Part shown: positions 13,850 through 17,470 of the stretch, one piece after another
How positions within the stretch are numbered: the stretch's first letter is position 1
Layout of the letters: each line of letters opens with the position of its first letter
Assembly: GCA_002428365.1 (NCBI GenBank)
Contig: DIVW01000024.1
Location: 41,074 to 58,543, forward strand
Origin: Propionibacteriaceae bacterium UBA6122
Lineage (GTDB): Bacteria > Actinomycetota > Actinomycetes > Propionibacteriales > Propionibacteriaceae
Reading direction: 5' to 3'
DNA: 17,470 nt
Made by a program: the position numbers and the translations under genes
Notes under the pieces: model-generated
Told to the model about the DNA's origin: nothing
What the model saw: only the letters and a program-made list of their open reading frames with translations
Database searches by the model: none

Positions 13850-14749
13850 TCAGGCCGAGGCTTCCACCCCAGCCGGACGGGGCCCGTTGTAGTCCGGGCC
13901 GTAGGCACCCGGAGCTGGCCGACGTTTGCGCAGCGGAGCAGTCGCTCCTGGAGCCAGCCGACGGGTGAAGATCAAGAAGCCGGTGTGGCCGCTGGTGCCA
14001 TGGCCAGGACGAATCGCCAATCCTTCGGCATGCCATTCCCTGGCGGTGTACTCCCGGCCGACTGGCTCGGTGAAACCGCCGTGCACCCGCAGCGTGTCCA
14101 TCGTGCGGCCAAGCTGGGTCGCGGTGGCCACGTAGCAGCACAACAGACCACCGGGCACCAGGACGTCGGCAACCATCTCGATGCACTCCCACGGCGCGAG
14201 CATGTCGAGCACGACCCGATCGACCGGTTCGCCGCCGTTGTCGGCCACCACATCGCCAACGCGCAACGTCCAGGCCGGGTGCGGTGCCCCAAAGAAGGTC
14301 TCCACGTTACGTTGGGCGATCTTGGCGAACTCCTCGCGACGCTCGTAGGAGTAGACCTTTCCCGCACTCCCGACCGCCCGCAGCAGGAACATCGTCAGCG
14401 CACCGGAGCCAGCGCCCGCCTCCAATACCCGGGCACCGGGGAAGATGTCGGTCTGCACCAAAATGTGGGCGGCGTCCTTGGGGTAGACCACCGCAGCTCC
14501 CCGCGGCATGGTGACGGTGAACTCCTCCAACAATGGCCGAAACGCCAGGTACTGCGCCCCGCCCACCGAGCGGATCACGATCCCCTCAGGTTGGCCAATC
14601 AGTTCGTCGTGGCTGATGGCGCCCTTGGTGGTGTGAAAGGTGCTCCCCGGAGTCAGCACTACCGAATGACGCCGTCCCTTGGCATCAGACAGGGTGACGC
14701 GTTCGCCAACCTGAAGCAGCCCCGACCGAACGCCGCTCAACTCAGCCAC
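13850..14749 (-). CDS. trmI: tRNA (adenine-58-N1)-methyltransferase
   Basis: A 299-residue SAM-dependent enzyme that makes m1A58 in the T-loop of tRNA. Features: N-terminal beta domain with 'GERVTLSDAKGRRHSVVLTPGSTFHTTKG' (15-43) and 'GQPEGIVIRS'; 'RPLLEEF' (71-77); 'MPRGAAVVYPKD' (81-92); SAM-binding motif I 'VLEAGAGSGALT' (108-119); 'SYERREEFAKIAQRNVE' (134-150); 'VVLDMLAPW' with the catalytic Asp182. The Arg/Pro-rich C-terminus (263-292) is typical of actinobacterial forms. Start is GTG at 14749, inside the end of the lipoprotein gene (overlap of 8 bases, GTGGCTGA), which suggests translational coupling. In mycobacteria the homologue sits near proteasome genes; here it follows a solute-binding protein and methionine synthase. 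Confidence 0.93.
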   Translation of the reverse strand: MAELSGVRSGLLQVGERVTLSDAKGRRHSVVLTPGSTFHTTKGAISHDELIGQPEGIVIRSVGGAQYLAFRPLLEEFTVTMPRGAAVVYPKDAAHILVQTDIFPGARVLEAGAGSGALTMFLLRAVGSAGKVYSYERREEFAKIAQRNVETFFGAPHPAWTLRVGDVVADNGGEPVDRVVLDMLAPWECIEMVADVLVPGGLLCCYVATATQLGRTMDTLRVHGGFTEPVGREYTAREWHAEGLAIRPGHGTSGHTGFLIFTRRLAPGATAPLRKRRPAPGAYGPDYNGPRPAGVEASA

Positions 14750-16238
14750 GCGAAAACCCCCAAAAACCTAGTTGTTGTCCACTTCCGAATGCCCCGCCGC
14801 CGATCTTCACGTTCGGCCCGACCAGCAGAAGACCGTCGCTCTGACTGACCGGAAGGACGGTGTTGTCGGTGGCCGCCTGCTGCTGCAGCTCGCTCAGATC
14901 AGCGGCCCGCGAGTTGCCGGTGGCACCGCGGGCGTGTGCCTCCAAAGAGGAGAGCTTCGCCGTTGAGGAGGCCAGCGGGGCCGAGAGGTAGAGCTGCAGC
15001 CAGCCCAGGGAGTTGTTGATCCAAGCCGGAGCGCTGGTCAACACCAGATCGGCCTTGGCGCTGGTGGTGATCCGGACGCTCACGGTGTCGAGCTCCTCGA
15101 TTCGGTCCCGCAGCATCCGGGCGGAATCGGCCTGGCCGGGATCGGCCGGGTCGTAGCCAAGGGTGAGATTGATCCGTTGGCCCTTCAACTTCGGCAACTT
15201 TGGTCGACCACCAATAGCAAAGGCCTTTACCCGGTCGGGCACGCCGAGCGGCACCACTGAATCCAGCGAGCGGTCGGCCTGTAGCGCCTTGGCGACCCCG
15301 GCTCGCAGGGCAGCATTGCGACGCAACTTGCTTTGCGGACTCCAATACAACCGGCTCACCTTCACCCCAGGAAGGGCCACCTTGGTGAAGCCGGAGTTGG
15401 TTGGGCCGTTGTTGGTGGCCATTTCGTTCTCCAGCCGCTGTTGTGCGGCGTCGTCCAGACAAGACCACGCGACTTCGACCCCGTTGGCGGCTACCGCAGC
15501 TTCAGCGGCCACCGAATCGGCCGCCACCTGAAGCTTCATCTCATCGAGCTGACCCCTGGTAGGTCCGAAGTACTTCACGAATTTGGCCACCAGGGCGGCG
15601 TCCGGGCTCACCTCGGTCACGGAGTAGGGACCCGAGCCGACCGGCAACGTCGCCAAAGGCAAGGGAAAATCCGGGTCAAAGTTGCGATGATCGACGATCG
15701 AAGTCGCCTGCCCTGCCAGGGCGTAGCCGAACTGGTTGTCCTCCCGCGACAGCACGAAGCGCACCGTTTGGGCGTTTGGCGCTTCGATCCGCCGCAGCGA
15801 CGACAACAGCCCGACCGAGGTGCCTTCGACGTCCAAGCGCAGTGCCCGCAAGATGGAGAACCGGACGTCGGTCGAGGTCACCTGATCGCCATTGTGAAAG
15901 GTCAACGAACTCGCCAGCGTGCACTCATAAACCAGCCGCGAGGTGAAGGCGCAGTCGGTCGCCGCGTCGGGTTTCAGATCACCGGTGTTGGAGTCCACAT
16001 ACATCAGCCGCTGGTAGACGTTGGTCACCAGCATTGAGTCGGTGCGGCTGGTCGCCACCGCCGGGTCGATCGAAGTGATCGCCCCAGTGACCATCACTGT
16101 GAAGGGCCTTGGTGCCGCGGTCTCCGACGGCGAGGCGGACGGCGCTGGCTGGGTGCAACCACCGATCAGGGCCAAGCCAAGGGTGCCGACAAGGCCAGCG
16201 ATCAGCCGCCGACGGCGGCGGACTGCTCTAGCGTGCAT
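14742..16238 (-). CDS. Solute-binding lipoprotein of an ABC transporter (SBP_bac_5 type)
   Basis: A 498-residue exported lipoprotein: Arg-rich N-terminus, hydrophobic stretch, lipobox 'LIGGC' with Cys28 as the lipidated residue, and a Ser/Pro linker (31-44). The mature part has family 5 features: 'SIDPA', 'NVYQRLMYVDSNTGDLKPDAATDC' and 'FHNGDQVTSTDVRFSILRAL' (about 114-133), and 'VGSGPY' (200-205). Cys96 and Cys106 could form a disulfide. Family 5 proteins bind oligopeptides, nickel or other solutes for an ABC importer; no permease or ATPase gene is visible here, so the ligand is unknown. Start is ATG 16238, inside the last codons of metH (11-base overlap); a much longer open frame upstream runs antiparallel-like through metH in another frame and is rejected. 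It overlaps the trmI start by 8 bases. Confidence 0.88.
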   Translation of the reverse strand: MHARAVRRRRRLIAGLVGTLGLALIGGCTQPAPSASPSETAAPRPFTVMVTGAITSIDPAVATSRTDSMLVTNVYQRLMYVDSNTGDLKPDAATDCAFTSRLVYECTLASSLTFHNGDQVTSTDVRFSILRALRLDVEGTSVGLLSSLRRIEAPNAQTVRFVLSREDNQFGYALAGQATSIVDHRNFDPDFPLPLATLPVGSGPYSVTEVSPDAALVAKFVKYFGPTRGQLDEMKLQVAADSVAAEAAVAANGVEVAWSCLDDAAQQRLENEMATNNGPTNSGFTKVALPGVKVSRLYWSPQSKLRRNAALRAGVAKALQADRSLDSVVPLGVPDRVKAFAIGGRPKLPKLKGQRINLTLGYDPADPGQADSARMLRDRIEELDTVSVRITTSAKADLVLTSAPAWINNSLGWLQLYLSAPLASSTAKLSSLEAHARGATGNSRAADLSELQQQAATDNTVLPVSQSDGLLLVGPNVKIGGGAFGSGQQLGFWGFSRG

Positions 16239-17470
16239 TGAAATACTTCGCCTCCGGGTGGTGAAGGATGATGGCGTCGGTGGACTGCTCTGGATGCAGC
16301 TGCAACTCCTCGGACAAGGTGACATCGATGCGCTCTGGGCGCAACAACTCCACCAGTTTGCTCCGGTCAGCAAGCTCAGGGCAGGCCGGGTAGCCGAAGG
16401 AGAAGCGTCCGCCCCGGTAGGCCTGGTCGCGAATCGCGGCCTCCACCGAGCCGTCGGCGCCCAGGCCAAGCTCGGCGCGAACCCGCGAATGCCAGTACTC
16501 GGCCAGGGCTTCGGTCAGTTGGACGCTAAGTCCGTGCAACTCCAGGTAGTCGCGGTAGGCGTCGGCGGCGAACAGCTTTTCGGTCGCCTCGGTGACCGGC
16601 CCCATGGTGACCAACTGCATAGCGATCACGTCCGGGCCATGCAGCGCGGTTTCGGCTTCGTCGCGGAAGAAGTCGGCCAGGCACAGGTGGCGTTCCCGTT
16701 GTTGGCGCGGCCAGGTGAAGCTGGTCAACTCGACGTCGTGATCTTCAGGATCAAGCACGATCAGCGAATCGCCGCGGGAGAAGCAGGGCCAGTAGCCATA
16801 GACGACAGCAGGGGTGACCAGATTCTCGGTGTGGAGCCGGTCGAGCCAGTGCCGCAACCGGGGCAGGCCTTCGGTCTCGACGAGTTCTTCATAGCTGGCA
16901 CCGCCGCGCACCGGTTTGAGACCCCATTGGCCCTGGAAGGTCGCCCGCAGATCGAGCCACGTCGATACTTCGGCCAGCTTGATCCCCTTGACCACTCGGG
17001 TACCCCAGAACGGCGGGGACGGCACCTCGATGCCCCGAGCCACTGCGGATCGAGGGACGACAACCTCCCCAGGCGAGGCCGATTTGGCAATGGGTGCGAC
17101 CCGGCGACGGCGCGGCTCGGGCAGTTTGGCTCCCGGCACGCCCTTTTTCACTGCCACCACGTGTTCCATCAGCGCCAAGCCCTCGAAGGCATCGCGGGCA
17201 TAGCGCACCTCTCCAGCGAACAGGTCGTTGAGGTCCTCCTCAACGAAGGCTCGGGTAAGCGCGGCCCCGCCGAGCAGCACTGGCACGTCAGCCAGCCCGC
17301 GGCGGTTCAGTTCCTCCAGGTTGTCTCGCATCACCACCGTGGACTTCACCAGCAGGCCAGACATCCCGATCGCGTCGGCCTTGTGCACCAGGGCGGCTTC
17401 GATGATCGCGCTGACCGGCTGCTTGATGCCCAGATTGATCACGGTGTAGCCGTTGTTGGTGAGGATGATG
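16228..17470 (-). CDS. metH: Cobalamin-dependent methionine synthase, C-terminal part (5' end outside window)
   Basis: The frame is open to the window edge, giving the last 413 residues of a much larger protein that methylates homocysteine to methionine using methylcobalamin. The visible start ('IILTNNGYTVINLG') is the second half of the B12-binding domain, just after the DxHxxG cobalt-ligand loop, which lies outside. Then 'ADAIGMSGLLVKSTVVM' and 'VPVLLGGAALT' complete that fold. A linker with 'PSPPFWG' leads into the reactivation domain, which binds SAM for reductive methylation: 'AVVYGYWPC' and 'RGGRFSFGYPACPEL' (about 352-366), the SAM-site signature. The GTG at 17442 is an internal codon. 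The stop overlaps the lipoprotein start by 11 bases, so the two are translated from one message. Confidence 0.95.
   Translation of the reverse strand, partial: IILTNNGYTVINLGIKQPVSAIIEAALVHKADAIGMSGLLVKSTVVMRDNLEELNRRGLADVPVLLGGAALTRAFVEEDLNDLFAGEVRYARDAFEGLALMEHVVAVKKGVPGAKLPEPRRRRVAPIAKSASPGEVVVPRSAVARGIEVPSPPFWGTRVVKGIKLAEVSTWLDLRATFQGQWGLKPVRGGASYEELVETEGLPRLRHWLDRLHTENLVTPAVVYGYWPCFSRGDSLIVLDPEDHDVELTSFTWPRQQRERHLCLADFFRDEAETALHGPDVIAMQLVTMGPVTEATEKLFAADAYRDYLELHGLSVQLTEALAEYWHSRVRAELGLGADGSVEAAIRDQAYRGGRFSFGYPACPELADRSKLVELLRPERIDVTLSEELQLHPEQSTDAIILHHPEAKYFNAR

Noticed and set aside
16239..16469. 77-residue N-terminal extension of the lipoprotein gene
   Set aside because: It reads through metH in another frame and would bury the lipoprotein signal sequence; ATG 16238 places the lipobox correctly.

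Overview
The window is GC-rich, densely coded DNA and looks chromosomal. Gene content points to Actinomycetota: a DUF6458-like micro-protein, a DUF222/HNH (13E12-type) gene, a tyrA-cmk...der neighbourhood, a GT87 mannosyltransferase-like protein, an actinobacterial-type MetH, and several probable leaderless genes (an ATG about 7 bases after a -10 box). A member of the Propionibacteriaceae would fit, but genus cannot be settled from this sequence. I find no phage, insertion sequence, CRISPR array or defence island, and no clear case for a wholly new multi-gene system. The interest lies in small architectural oddities.

Left part (1-9373), mostly plus strand. It holds the C-terminal half of an amidase-signature enzyme, an exported or cytosolic YtcJ-like amidohydrolase, a 72-residue membrane protein, a roughly 490-base gene-free stretch with strong hairpins, a UbiA-family prenyltransferase, and a secreted helical protein. 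A minus-strand tRNA-Pro(GGG) with a textbook terminator follows. Then come a polytopic membrane protein with a proline-rich tail, a secreted protein of unknown function closely followed by a CoA-binding-fold protein, a degenerate palindromic repeat, and a DUF222/HNH nuclease-like gene with a near-perfect leaderless promoter.

Right part (9389-17470), mostly minus strand. Reading in the direction of transcription (right to left): metH (5' end outside the window), a solute-binding lipoprotein, trmI, tyrA, cmk, then der. metH, the lipoprotein gene and trmI overlap end to start (11 and 8 bases). tyrA and cmk are 11 bases apart. Between cmk and der lies a GT87 membrane glycosyltransferase on the opposite strand. 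It overlaps the cmk 3' end tail to tail by 11 bases and faces away from der across 87 bases.

Functional themes: amide and hydrolase catabolism at the left edge; lipid-linked isoprenoid and sugar transfer (UbiA, GT87); and housekeeping functions on the right, namely methionine and S-adenosylmethionine supply (MetH), SAM-dependent tRNA modification (TrmI), tyrosine synthesis (TyrA), CDP supply (Cmk) and 50S ribosome assembly (Der).
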